Source: Anisakis pegreffii
Lineage: Eukaryota > Nematoda > Chromadorea > Rhabditida > Anisakidae
DNA: 64,000 nucleotides
Assembly (NCBI GenBank): GCA_035041965.1
Contig: JAPYMA010001417.1
Span: forward strand, 1 to 64,000
Direction: 5' to 3'
Of this stretch, positions 1 to 13,004 are shown piece by piece (the first letter of the stretch is position 1; each line of letters begins with the position of its first letter). Under the pieces are notes generated by a model. That model was not told where the DNA came from. It saw only the letters and a program-made list of their open reading frames with translations, and ran no database searches. The translations under genes were made by a program, and so were the position numbers.

Positions 1-389
1 ACAAAATGCTCATTGCCATTGGAAAATGGAATAGATTATTATTCAATTTTCACATGCATCAGAATAGATTAGTATCCTTGATTCATTTATCCATTTCTGA
101 ATTATTCAAATACAATTTGAAAAGCTCTCACAGTGACTTTATCTATTTTATCTCAAGATTTTATTACTAATTTTATCTCTCGAGTTTTTCTCTTATCTCA
201 TTGACCGCCACGCTTCATAAGCCTCCTTCCCAAGTCAGTCCCCGCTCGCCATTTTCCCTTCTCCCTGCTCACAGAGTGCCGCACTGCTGCAATCGTGCGG
301 AGAATAAATTGTTGGAAAAGCAAAATTCGTGTTGCATTGTCCATACCGGTTGTTCATAGTGAGATCCCAGTGGGAAGGTGATAGTCATA
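1..389. other. non-coding upstream DNA
   Basis: AT-rich except for a pyrimidine-rich, more GC-rich patch at about 185-300. I see no convincing exon or RNA gene. The patch could be promoter or 5' leader DNA of the receptor gene that follows, but nothing in the sequence proves it. Confidence 0.4.
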
Positions 390-479
390 ATGGAGACTAG
401 AATAAATCACTTCAACTCTTCATGTCCCCGCAGCGATAGCGACAGTATTGCCGATGCGTACTATTATTTGGACGATTTT
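390..479 (+). CDS. candidate alternative first exon of the receptor gene
   Basis: An ATG 20 bases after a possible acceptor (GATCCCAG) opens 30 codons that end exactly at a possible GT donor in phase 0. The peptide is polar, has an N-glycosylation sequon (N-S-S) and ends in a Tyr/Asp-rich stretch. This is the same style as the receptor N-terminus encoded at 1450-1551. Phase 0 lets it join directly to the exon at 1941. It could equally be a chance open frame. There is no homology evidence. Confidence 0.3.
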
Positions 480-1449
480 GTCCGTATATGTCATATCATG
501 CTTATAGAAGTAATGAAATGTTAATAATAAAGTGTCCACAGATCTGATTAGTGTTTATGCTTATTGGAGCTGTGAAACAATACAATGCATGGCTGATGCT
601 TGTTATATTCGAATTAAGTGGTTCATTTGAAACATGCTTGTAATTCAAGGATGCATCAAATATTTTAAAGTAGAAATGGCGATTCTAAGAAAATAAACGA
701 CATCCGCTCACCGCTGACGAACGCAGAAAGAATTTTTAAGAGGCTCACGCTCATGCTCACTATCTTCCGAACTGCTTGCTTACTGTTCACGCTCATGAGC
801 ACCAATGGACTAAACCTTTTGATCACATTTTTTTCGCATGTTCGCGATCTCACATCCCTAGTTCGAGTGTACGCATAACATGTGACTAGAGATTCAATGT
901 TATCGATCAGCTACTTTAGAGGCCACTGACCGATGATTAGAGGCCATCGATCCATCTCTAGTCAGACAATAAAGTAGTTGATTGGTGGTGGAAAAAAATC
1001 AAATTTCGATGAAATAAAAACTAAATTAAATTTTAAAAGAAAAACTAAGTTTCGATGGACACCGACAGAGAGCACTTCTGGACCTTTCGGTTGGCACCGA
1101 CCGAAACCGAAAACGACCCATCGGTTGACGGCCAACAAGCACATTTTGCCATTGTTAATTGTTCGCTAATTTGTCGATGGCCACCGAAAAGCGAATTTCG
1201 GCGTCCACCCTCCGAAACCGACCAACGTTCATTATTTGTGTTCTCGATAGACATTGATGGGGTATTCGATTGGTGGCGATGGAGAACGCAAATTGTAAAC
1301 TTTAATCGGTATGATATGTGCTCACAGAAGTGCAGTTAGGTCAAATGAGTTCATTTAAAACTTTAATGTTGTATGTTGATCGTGATGCTGTAAGTAGAAG
1401 TGTGTTGTATTCTATATCACTTAATGTGTTGTTTGTATTCGATTACAGG
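480..1449. other. non-coding stretch with ACCGA-rich patch
   Basis: No exon is supported. From about 1045 to 1255 the composition turns GC-richer, with repeated CCGA/TCGG words and imperfect palindromes (for example around 1078-1100). It reads open in several frames on both strands, which is typical of repeat-derived DNA rather than a gene. Confidence 0.4.
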
Positions 1450-4400
1450 ATGAATAATGGACTGAATACGTCATCGACGGAATACGATGGTGAGATTTTC
1501 GATAAAGATTATTATGCTGGCAAAAATTATCCGTTTGAAGATTATCAAGAGGTATGTATGATTATGCAGATTAGCGACTCTCAACGTAAGCAATGCTTCT
1601 CCTACAGGAAAAGAAGAAGCTTGCAGTTTGGGGGCGATTTTAACGTGAAGGAAGAAACTTTTTTAAAAAAATCATATTGCGTTGTTTTTTTTTTTACATT
1701 CTCCTTGATTAAACATTACTGTATATGCAACGAGATAGAATTTCAACACACGAGGGCGATTGGCCGGAAAAGGCTGAGAATACACATTGTATTTGAACAA
1801 AGACTATGTGAATAATGTTTTCGATTTCCGATCGATCGAAAATGATCAAAAATAATTCCTCATTTATTTTCATTCATTGGCCTATCATTGAACGGCTTTG
1901 AAAGGTTGTTTTGCTTTCAACTGAATGAAGCCAAATTTAGTATGTTGATGAAAAGGATCTGCTTGCAAATGACCCAATCGTCCGAAGTGTTGGTGGTGCG
2001 ACGTTACTCATTTATTTCGTCGCTGTTATTGTTGGCATTCCGGCCAACGTTTATGTGCTCTTTCGTATGCAACGTTTAGCGAGGTTGTGCAGTGGAGTTA
2101 ATTTGCTTAATTTATCACTTAACGAGAGTACCTTTGTGATAATGATCATATTCAACCCAGTTAAATGATAATCAGTTGTTCATTCAACTGTTTTGAGTGT
2201 TCTGAAAGGTAATCAATGTAATTAGACGGAATTCAGTACACAAATTCATTTCCTTGGTGAATGAGAAAACCGAAGAAAATGACTTAACGAAGCATTTATA
2301 AACCAAATCACATCGTTTCCGCTGAAGAATTTTTAATCAGAGAAATTGATTCGATATTATTAATCGCTGACTGATAAATTCATCCTTCTTTTGCTGCTTG
2401 ATTAGATCATTCGTTTCATCAGGAAAGCACCAAATAAACTGGATAAACAAGTTGTTTTTTCCTTGAGAAAGCGTTAAATTACGTGGGATCCCAACGAACA
2501 ATTAACAGAAGGAGAACATAATGAGGTTTTGAGATAGAAGTGTACAAAACATTTGTTGAAAAATAATGATACTAACTGTAGTGTTTGCATGAAGTGGGAT
2601 TTGGTATGTCACCTCTCGAATTCCTGAAGGCTATCGTCCATTTCTGCTGAAATTTGTTCGTCATCGAATTGTTTCGATGACGAAAAAATGGCTGTCGCCT
2701 TAAAGACTTTTTTCGCGCAAATTTCTATGTCTATTTGTGCGGAACATCACCGAATTAAACCACTTATTTCCTAGGAATTTCAAGTCTTTTCTTTAAAAAA
2801 TTAAATTGCGTCAACCACTTATGATGGTTATTATGAATGACTGAATAAATGAGAGAATTTCAAATTGAAGAAATGACGGTGAACGATATCGAAGTGGTAC
2901 TGGAGTTGCGTTATGCTCAATGGCTGCAGCTGATCTCTGTTCTCTTCTTTTGATTCTTGCTCAGAACTTAATGCAGATGAGTCCACAAATCGATGACGAC
3001 ACTATTTTTATGGGTGTTGTTTGTAAGGTTAATTTCCTATTCATCAGTGCACTTGTTACCAATATCATTATTACTATGGTTGTCGTTATTATATGTTGCA
3101 GACAACGTCGTTTAAATGCCTAATAAGTCTCATTTCATCGGCACATCAAGAATTAGAATAACGTGAAAGGGCGGCACAGGATCGAGAAATTAAGTGAGCT
3201 AGCATATAATGGGATATAAAAAGTGTGAGCAATCATTCGAAGGGTTGAAAATGTACTTCTGCAATTAAATGTTAATCACTGTCGTCACCGACTGCAATTT
3301 TTCCAACATTAGAAGCATTTATCAAAAATTTTCGATCACACTAATGAAGTCAGTGTTAGCGAGATGAAAAATCTTTTTTTTTCGCAAAAGTAAGCCCTTG
3401 ACGATTCTACTATGACCAATATCATCATTAAAAATGATGTCAGTATGAAAACGATAATCAAGTTTAGTTTTAAAGAATGTCAATTTGGATGTGCAAGTAT
3501 GAAAATAGCTGAGAATGTGCATTCAAATAATACAGTTCTGAAGTAAGCGGTATGCAACTTGAATCATTAATCGAATTTTGAAACAGCTCTTGAAATTGAA
3601 ATAAGCAGTCTGAAATGATCTAATTTCTCTCAACGATTACCCATCGTTGATCGACGATTGCGGAGTCACACTCAGTAATGGCAGTGTTATACAAATTTCA
3701 AGAGCCGTATGAAATATAAGATAAAGATAAAGCCGCGTGAAATTTCATCATAGAGTTATTGATCTGCTGTTGAGAAATCAGGCTTCAAGGTGAGAGTGTT
3801 CCTCCCACAATGACTTCACGAAACAATCCAACTGACTGACAATGGATGAACTCAAATTTAAATTCAGTTGATGTTGTTCTGTACACATACAGTAACTGGT
3901 ATCTCGATATGGTCATGGTTATTATTATCAACGTTGCGTTACCTCGCTGTACGACATCCATTATTTCATATGCGCATCTGGCGAATGCCGTATCGAGCAC
4001 TTGCTTTTATCGTGGTATTCATTCTTACAATGATTATTACTTTGATGCACATTTTCCAATTTTAGGATAGATTTTTTGAATTTTGGCTATTTCAGCAATA
4101 GTCTAATTCAATCTCTTGGATATATCAACAATAGTTATTAAATGGCACGGCAGTGAGCCTGATTCCCGAATGAACTTTTTCTGAGTGAATATCCATTTGA
4201 TTTTTTTTTACCGTTCAGCACTGATAAATTCGAAAGGTGTTCAGCATCCAGTCGTTCTCATTTCCTTTGCTGATTTTAGCCCCTCTGCTGATTACTGAAA
4301 CAGTTGCCAAATAACAGGATGAATACTAGCAAACAATAAAAATTGCAATTGATAAAGTAATAATAATCAATTCAGCTAATGTCATTGGCATTGAATGCAT

Positions 4401-7013
4401 GGTTATTGATAGCGGTGCATTCCACACCGTTTGGATGCACACAATTACCTGTGTTCGATTCACTGAAATTTAATCGCATGTTTCATATCGTCGAAAGTAT
4501 ATGGTCCTTTTGTGTACCTTTCATTATGATCATCTTCATGGATGCTTCCGTTCTACTCAAGAGCAAGTTGGTTACGTTGAAATATTATCAAAATTTCATT
4601 GACACTCCGTTTTCTTTCCGATTACTCTGCTTGTTAGAGAAATTTTTAAGTGATCAGCGACTTTTGCAGATTATTTTAAGAACTAATTTACTTCATATCA
4701 CTGAACATGCTTTTGTAGTTTTTAGAAATGAGTAAGCAGTAAGTAGCACATCAATGAAAAGCTCATTCAACGCATTGAATGATTTGAATATCAAATACTG
4801 TAAATTGTTGGACATAATTATTGTTTTTTGTGCGTCAGTTGATATATTGTGCCTGTATGAAGCGAAAAACCAAACTCAGTGTGCATACACGATCAAATGC
4901 ATGATTTTAATTGACCAGTATGCTTTGAAACGTAAGATCTGAGAAATGGGAAGGCATGAAGAACTTTTTCAGAAAGTCTTTTTATCGGAGTGAAGGATAA
5001 ATTATGTAATTGCACATCGAAATCAAAACTTTTCAATGCAAGTAATATTCATTTAATTGGATCCATAATGCAAATTCTATTCAGAAGTTGTTTCTTTTTT
5101 CGTGAGAAGTTTGATTCATTCCAATAGTTTGTTTGAAATTTGTGGAAATAAATTTTTTTATAAGTTGTTCAGTGGAGCTGGATTGTTTCATAGAAATGAC
5201 TGGTGTGAGTTAGTTAAGCCAACCAGTCCTTCGGAAGCCGTACATATTGTTTTATGAATATCAGCCATTGATGAAATGATGATCAGTACCGATTGAGCGA
5301 GATTTTAGAGTCAGGTCGATGGCTACCAACAGTCAGTGGTCACAACTAGGCACTAGAAGCCACCGACGGAAATCCAAAGGGGCTGTTCAGGCGGTGGTCA
5401 CTAAAGACCGATAGAATGTTCAAAAAAAAAGTTCTGTCACTTACCAACTTTGTACCAGGAAATTTCAGATCATTTCCCTCATTGCTACGATCAAAACCGA
5501 AAAGAAAAGCCATTGCAAAAGCGGTTGTTATTAATGTTCGCAGCAGTTCACTTCATGCCAAGGTGTGTCGACGCTTTTCATTGATGTGAAAACCACCATT
5601 CAGATTCTTGGCAATAGTCGAATACAGGAAAGAGTAGATCTATGAAATACATTATCCATTGCATTTTATCCTTTAATAACGCAAGAATGTTTGCTTACAT
5701 TCTTGATAAATATGAGCAATTTTCATGGTTTTTCGTTTGAGTCAGCTGTAGTGTTCGTGTTATTAATGAGATAATGCTTGCGTTTGCCAGATAAATCATG
5801 CACGTCTTATGTACACCTACAACGGAATATTTTCATTGAAGTGTTCTTTTACTCTTCGATAGCACCATCACGATCATATCTTAAATTTCCATGATGAATT
5901 CGCATGGAATGCGAATCAAAATTCATCCATAACCCAAGCTATGCTCACAATCAATTGAATCAGTCTGAGTTTTTTAGATGAAAGAATTTTCAAAAAATGA
6001 CAGTATAAACAGTGCCATTCGTTGATTTCTTGTTGAATGATAAAATTTAATGATTTAAGCAGCGCCATTCACGATTTCTATGGAAATGGCTCGCTATAGC
6101 GTTGATTTGTATTATTTTAAACACACCGGAAAATCTGTATCGTTTGGTGATGTTATTTGGAATGCCGGAGGTACACGAAGAGGCATTACATTTTGCAGCC
6201 AGGATGCTTGCACAAGCACTTTATTTTAGGTAGTTTCTTTCAACACTTGGAAATATTACGAGCGGTGATAATAGATATTATCATTATTGTTCATTTTGTT
6301 ATGATATTTGCTATGCAAACAGCAATCATAACAAAATAAACAGCAAATTTTATTAAATTAGACCTCCGCGCATATTCGCTTTTATAATGAAGTGTTGAAT
6401 TTTCCGATGAAATTCTCTGATTTCAATGGTGTATGGCATTGAAATGACTGTTCCATTTCAAAATATCTGCTGGGAGATGTTTTGCAACAATGATAGTTGT
6501 TTCAAAACAGATCTTCAGAATAATGGTAATTGTATATAAAACTCTGTGATTTTAGTATGAAGTTTAAATGAAGAAGCATCGATGAACTGAAGTGCCTTTG
6601 AGCCATGAGATATTCATTATCCCATTGATGCATCATTAGACAACAATTATCAGTCTTAATTTTTTGGTCAGTAAAAATGGTTTGGTCAGAGGTATTGATC
6701 CATTTGCTCGAATAATAGTGACGTTTGCATTTTAGTCAGTTCGCGTTCAACGCCGTTTATTTGGCAGTATTTGTTTTCGATAAATCAACAAGACCGAAGG
6801 GTTCATTCGAAGTGAGTACGAACTGTAACTGTTCCCTACTTCAATCTTGTAAGATTTGTAAATATTAATTTGCATTGTTCCATTTTTTTCATTATATTTT
6901 CAACCATAAAAAATGAATATTTTTCTCAATAGTTTCGCTCACTAAACCCATTATTATTCACTCGCAGTCGTTTTCATACTATCAAAAATAATTCATTAAT
7001 TGGTAATATATAA
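1450..7013 (+). CDS. class A (rhodopsin-like) G-protein-coupled receptor, 10 exons, 407 aa
   Basis: A seven-helix receptor, probably in the plasma membrane; its ligand is unknown. Exons 1450-1551, 1941-2083, 2871-3027, 3868-4014, 4376-4570, 4670-4731, 5469-5562, 6063-6229, 6736-6811 and 6933-7013 join with fully matching phases. The N-terminus is extracellular and acidic with an N-T-S sequon. TM1 ends in GIPANVYVLFRMQRL and TM2 is AAADLCSLLLILAQNL. A Cys opens TM3, and its disulfide partner is the Cys of FGCTQ in loop 2. The DRY motif is replaced by LRYLAVRHPL. TM4 is split by the 4014/4376 intron. TM6 carries LNTPENLYRL and TM7 carries FAFNAVYLAVF, so NPxxY has no Pro. Loop 3 is basic. The tail is short (about 40 residues). 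Helix order and motifs fit the nematode neuropeptide-receptor type, but I cannot name the subfamily. The small exon 6 and the acceptors of exons 3 and 6 are the weakest parts of the model. Confidence 0.8.
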
Positions 7014-7852
7014 TGTATTCCTTGATTCTGCTCATTCAGTGCAGTATTATACGTGGATAATTGTTGCGTTCGGAACAAAGCTTCAGTTTCCTTTATCTGC
7101 TTATCTACCCTTTCGGGACTCTCCGTTTAGTGACTGAGCGGTCGATTCGATCAGAATTTTTATTCGAGAGTGAAATATCTCCTAAAATCAGTGCCCTGCT
7201 CAAAGAGTGATACTATTAATAACTTACAGCGATAAAAAAGCAACGGAACCGTTTCCGTTCGATAACTTCAGATGAAAACGTAACGCACACGCCAGTATAA
7301 TCAATTCGTCATATCTTTTTTCTTGTTCATAATTGTATCGTTTATATATAACTTATTATCATTATTTTCACTCTTATTGTTGCTGATATTTGTGTTGTTT
7401 TAAAGGTGGTAATTACTGATAACTTGTTAGCACTTGTGTTGTTAATTGTCCTCGATTGCTTTATTCGATCTCACTGAATCATTTGTTGTCAAAGAATTTG
7501 ATTACTTCACATTCGGCACTCGTTCACAACGACGATTGCTTTTTGAAAGGCGCATCACGAACTAGTTATGTCATCGCTGAAACCATACGTAAAAAGCAAT
7601 ACTGAAATAATACGTTTAATAAAAACGCTCGTTTCGTTTGTTCGAATGAGGCAAATAATTGAAGAATTCACAAGCCAATAATAGAATGCAATATTCTAAT
7701 TTAAAACATTTCCGGGATGAATTTGAATGAAATTCTTTGCGGGAATTTGAAATGATGAATTGCAGTCCCAAAACAAAAATTTCTTTAGTAAAGCAGTGAA
7801 AACGAGGATTATGCGAAAACTGGCAGAAATTCTCAATTTTTGAGAAATTCAA
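7014..7852. other. intergenic DNA
   Basis: AT-rich spacer between two genes on the same strand. No exon, RNA gene or repeat is recognised. It would hold the 3' UTR of the receptor gene and the promoter of the next gene. Confidence 0.5.
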
Positions 7853-10800
7853 ATGGGCGTGTTCTTCGATTGTTTATTATTCGAGCATTTGTTCTTTACC
7901 GCGATTGGTTGTCATGAAGTAATTGGATTGATCTCTCTTATAATGAATGATATCGACGACTTAGAGGCGATAAAATTCACTCATTCGAGTGCCATAACAA
8001 TGCAACAATTGAAACTCGGTGGTTTTTCATCACCATTTTCGATCTCTTATGCTGTTAGAAGCTGTGAATTGTTGGTTTTTATGATAATATCTGCTCGTTT
8101 AACATTCCTTGTATGTAATCTCAAGTAATACTCTTTAACCGTTGTCGTACTCGATTAATGATAAATCTCCATTATCATGGCTCGTGAATGATGAAATTAA
8201 TGTCTGGGTCATGGATGATAATGATTGCAAAACTAGCAATATCTCTATGTGAAAAAGTATGGACGATATAATTGATCAAGGACGCAAAAAAAGTTGCATT
8301 TCGATATATTACAAGCTAATGTTATGAAATAGTGATCTTAATTTGTTCGCTTTGGGTTGGTTGAAGATCAGAAAGAGCAAAAATTTGCCAAGAGATGATT
8401 AAAAGTATTAGGGAGATGATTGAAAACATCATTAATCATTGGCTGAAAATTTCAGTCTTTTTGAAGTTGATGTATTGGATAATCGACCTGCCGTTACGCT
8501 CAGCAGGGTTGGTGACATGAGAATGCATGTACCATGTACGGTACATTTCTCATTTACTGGTACAAGCACTGAAAATCATACAGGTATGCATGCCTATGAT
8601 ACCACTGATTTGTAGTTAATTCTCTGACCAGCGCTTCCAAATGAAGATGGTTTATTAACATGTAATCCATCAATGTTTTAGAATCTTAATTAAAGATTAA
8701 ATTCCATTTCAAACACCCCTTGAACGTCTTCCCGCTCCCGTCCTCAGAGGTTACTTCACCAAATGCATCAAAATTGTTGTAGATTAATGAAACGTAAAAT
8801 ATATTACGGTGTATGAGAGAAGAATTCAACACAGCTATCATTAAGTATGGATTGGATGATTTAAGCTCCAGGAAACCGAACATATGAAGAAATTTTATTC
8901 GTTGTCATTGCAAAAATTCAGATATCCGACAACAGTTTCAGACATGAGTGCAAAAACAGATGAAATGTCATTGAAAACAGTGCTGAATGTTCCAGCAACC
9001 AATTTCCTCTACTCTTTAATGGATACAATTCGTTCGAAATCATTCAAACATGCAACAATAATTTTCAAAGTGTTCCTGACTTTCGAAGCCGATAATTTTT
9101 TGAAATTCAATAACATCCAAACACTCACACTGCAACCTCTTGTTCGAAGTGATATTGAAGTCTTTATGAATCTCATTCACTCCGATTCGTAAATTGTTAA
9201 CGTTTTTTGGTGTTTATTATAATGCGCATTTATTATTGATTATGATTTATCAAGAATTACCACATAAAAATTATTACGAATGAAACATGCTGGCATAACA
9301 GCTCAATCCAAGTTATTACTGGAACGAATCACTCCTGTTTTTCATTCATTCAGCGATTGTTAGCCTTCTTATGAGACTAGCGTTGTTGTCGAGATATTCC
9401 ACAATGAGAAATAATGGATTGTTCGTCAGTTGATGTTTACTATTAAAGTCCACTGTTTAAGATTAGAAGTTTACAAAATTTTTCAAAGAATGGCGGAGGA
9501 AATTAGGAATGAATTGTTCAGATACCTTACATTTGGCATATGGCAGTTCGATTATAGAAATTTTGTTCAACCTCATAATACGGTTGGGTAAAATGTTTAT
9601 TGGATCAAAAAAAATCGATGTGCATTCTCATCATTCAAATACTGCGCCGTTATCTACACAGTAGCATGCAATGCCACTGCATTGTTTAAATTTTTGGGTG
9701 GAATTTATTTTACTGTACTCTGATTTGATAAAAAAATTATGCATTATTGCAGTGATTTCATAATTGAATGCGTTGATGGCTCGATAAAAGCATATAAATG
9801 GTTGCTGTACACATCCACGAAATATTTCCACCAGTTAGTTGATAAACAATCAGACATTCAAAAAACTTCACTTCGGTTCGATAAAAACACTGTTCGGAAT
9901 GTGAGGATTTTTTTGATTCAGTATTGATGCGATACTTCCAATGAGTATCCAAATGAGAATGCAAAGCATATTCAACCCAACATTATCTATGATAACGTGG
10001 GTGTTTTTTATGACGAATTTTAGAGCTTCGCCGTTCCTTGACCGCTGACTAACTATGAGGCTGATCTATGATCTCCGTTATTATTACGCGCTGTTTTCGG
10101 ACAACATCTTTCTGGCCATTTCTGGTGATATCCTGGGTGAAACCGATCCACGTTGAGCTAGCTCATCGCCTTGATACTAAATTGCTATTTATGGAATAGC
10201 AGTTTTTAATGTCATTCTCTATTATTTCAATCCAAGTGCTTATTTGCCGTTTCTAATCAATTGTTGAGTAATTGATGTTATTACTGATTGTGAGTTAGCG
10301 AATTATATGACCTAGTCAGCTTGTTTCTTTCTATTTTGGGAAAATCTCTGAGTTTTTCTCTTTGATTTAAAGTTTTGGTGATGAATTTAGAACGGCGATG
10401 AACAAATACATCTGGATCTGACTTCTTCTCTTCTCCGCAATTCCGTTATGCAACCATAAAGCAAATGCTAACGTATTATCAAATTTTTGTTATTTCGCTT
10501 TGACAACACTCACTTGAGAAAAATGATTATTTTTTAGTGTCTTAATCTGATACTGTTGAATAGAATGACGCCATCTGATGATAATATCGAGAGATTGTGT
10601 GCAACCATAAAACTTATTCTTATTATGCAGCCACTTAATCAACATCAGTTCATCGAATACCTTCAAAATATTATTCAGCAAAAGTTTATCGAAGTTCGTT
10701 CAGTTTTATCAACTTGCGATTTATTGTTGAGTGGAATACTATTCTAGTGATAACAAGTACAGTGTAAAGTCAATAAGTAACGCTGATAAAAAGGGTGTTC

Positions 10801-11780
10801 ATGAAAATAACGACAGTAATAATAAAGGTGTAACGAGTAACGATAGCGGAAGCAATGAAAATAACGATAACAATAAAAGGACGATATTGATAGGGATGAT
10901 TCGATCACTGATTAATAAATCTCCTCAATAACAGTAAGGGTGGGATGGTGACAGAGAATATTTAAAGGGTTCGTTCAACGTTGATTGAAATGAACTGAAC
11001 TCTTTGAAACGAATTCAAATGAAATTTGCACTGTGTTTCAACTGAATATTGAATAGTTAATGTAGTGAAAATGAAAAGTGTAATTCGAAGGTTTGGGATT
11101 CATTGAGTCTAGAACAATTGGTCGAACTTCTGGTTTTTGTCAGACCAGGACTCTGTGATCGTATCCAGTATATGGCTCGTTCAATTATTGTTGACAGATT
11201 TCATCAACAACTCAGGTTATAGACGAACTTTAATTCAACAGCTTCTCAATTTTTCTCACACACCATTTAAGGGTTCACTAAAATTTCTAACAAGTGAAAA
11301 CACCTCTTCAAAACCTCTCTTTAATCTGAATGCGTTCAAACGTTGTATTGTATTAGGTGAATGTGCGGAAATTCCAACGTGGTATGATAGCCTAAATCAA
11401 ATGTAGACAAGTCTTCCTGCTGACAGGGCTGAACTGAATTTTGATGTCTGACTGGCAAGCGAATGAAGTGTATGATTTTGGGCAATATTTTAGATCTCTG
11501 TTGAACAGCGCATGTCAGTTTGGGCCGACTGATGGGCTGTATAGCGCCGATTCATTGATAACAGCGTAGAAATGATAACTTTTTCAGGATAGAATATGAT
11601 AAAACAGCTCATGGAAAGCGATTTGAATTATACTGTTTATTGATACGTAGTGATGATGTTGAACAAGGAGCAGCAACTTATTTGAGTGCTATGCAGCAAA
11701 TCGAATTAATGCATCTGAGGAGGGAGAACGTTGAAAGATCATTCGTATGCAAATGTCACTCGCGATTGATTGTGAAATGA
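7853..11780 (+). CDS. BTB/POZ-domain protein
   Basis: Exons 7853-8110, 8872-9188, 9753-9900, 10538-10693, 11091-11215 and 11588-11780 give about 398 residues with consistent phases (0, 2, 0, 0, 2). The BTB fold is clearest across exons 3 and 4. It has the D-F-I-I-E-C-V-D-G strand pair, then K-x-x-K-W-L-L-x-x-x-S-x-x-Y-F, then a helix with S-D-D-N-I and I-K-L-I-L-I-M-Q. Residues before it (exons 1-2) show no known domain. The last two exons are helical (SLEQLVELLVFVRPG and following) and may be a BACK-like extension. BTB proteins dimerise and often act as Cullin-3 adaptors, but no Kelch, MATH or zinc finger is visible to say which type. The first exon is uncertain (no clear homology). The final exon may instead splice at 11744 (ATTC|GTATGC) to something further downstream. 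Confidence 0.6.
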
Positions 11781-13004
11781 CCGATCACAATTTATTGATA
11801 CGTAGTGATTAAGCGAACACTTATTCTCTCGTTCGTAGAATTTTTTTGAAATGATACATTAATAAGGATATTGCCATAATTATTTTTTCGTCTCTCTCAA
11901 AGTATTTCTAATGACATAATTATCGTAACATATCACTATCACATCACAAGAAATTGACGGTAAGATGTACGTCATTATCAGTTTGAACAAAACTTAATTT
12001 TAAAGTGGGGAATAAATTGTTGAGAATATTGCATTTAAATTTAAATGACAATTAAGCGTTGGCGCAGCACAAAAAGGCTGCTCGACGATTGATTGTCTAA
12101 AAATGCGTGTTGTGTGTCAGGTGAACACGAGGGCGACAGCGAGGCTATGGTACGCTGATAATCTTGCTGATGTGCTTTTTTAATTATGAACATTGCTCCC
12201 ATTTTGCGATTCATTAGATATTTACGACAGCTTCATTTCATTTACTTTCAAACTAATCAAATGTCCTTCCTTTCCTACCGAATCCATGCTGATAAACCGC
12301 CACAAACTCTCAGCATGAACTGAACATAACCCTTTAAAATTTGTTTGTCACCTGATACCGATAGCAGTTTAGATCCGTTGCAGATTGATGTCGAACTGTA
12401 TCTCATTTTTATCGCTTGTATTGTTATTGTTTATCAGATCGAATTGTTATTAATCGTCGAACGACTGTATTTTCCAGTGAATATTGTGAATTAATTTCAT
12501 GAATAGAAATGTTATGATGAGCTATAGTGGATGAAGAGTGCATAAGAAGTATTTATTAAACTATTGCAGTGAAGAAAGACATTATAGGCAGAAATTGCAG
12601 AATGAAGTAGTTTGAAATATGAATTACTGATGCGATGTGTCACATTTCCATTAGTGATCCTTGCAGGATATCTTATCACATTTTTTATTTTCTAAAATAT
12701 TGATTATCTGAAACATCACTTGGAGTGTATTCATTTTGTCAATAAACTGTGAAAAAATTGACATATCACACTCTGGAGTATTGTTGCTATTGTTGTTATT
12801 ATCATTTATCTTTACATCCTCTTCCCATTCATTTATAATTTTTCATTATTGCTGCTATTTATTTTATTTTTATCGTTTGCGTTATGCAAATAAATTTAAT
12901 GCGTACTTAAATATTTTAAATGTCGGCATCCTTCTAAATGTTGCTTCATTCGGCATATTGAAGGCATTAACTGGTCCCATCCTATAGAAAGCAAATATTT
13001 AAGT
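11781..13004. other. intergenic DNA with low-complexity patch
   Basis: No exon is supported. Around 12780-12880 there is a T-rich run with imperfect TTG/TTA triplets that reads open but is hydrophobic low complexity. Nothing else was seen. Confidence 0.4.

Noticed and set aside
10711..10931. A 22-bp intron leading to an Asn/Ser/Lys-rich exon in the BTB gene
   Set aside because: The intron would be too short for an animal spliceosome. The Asn-rich frame is low complexity, and the chain works without it.
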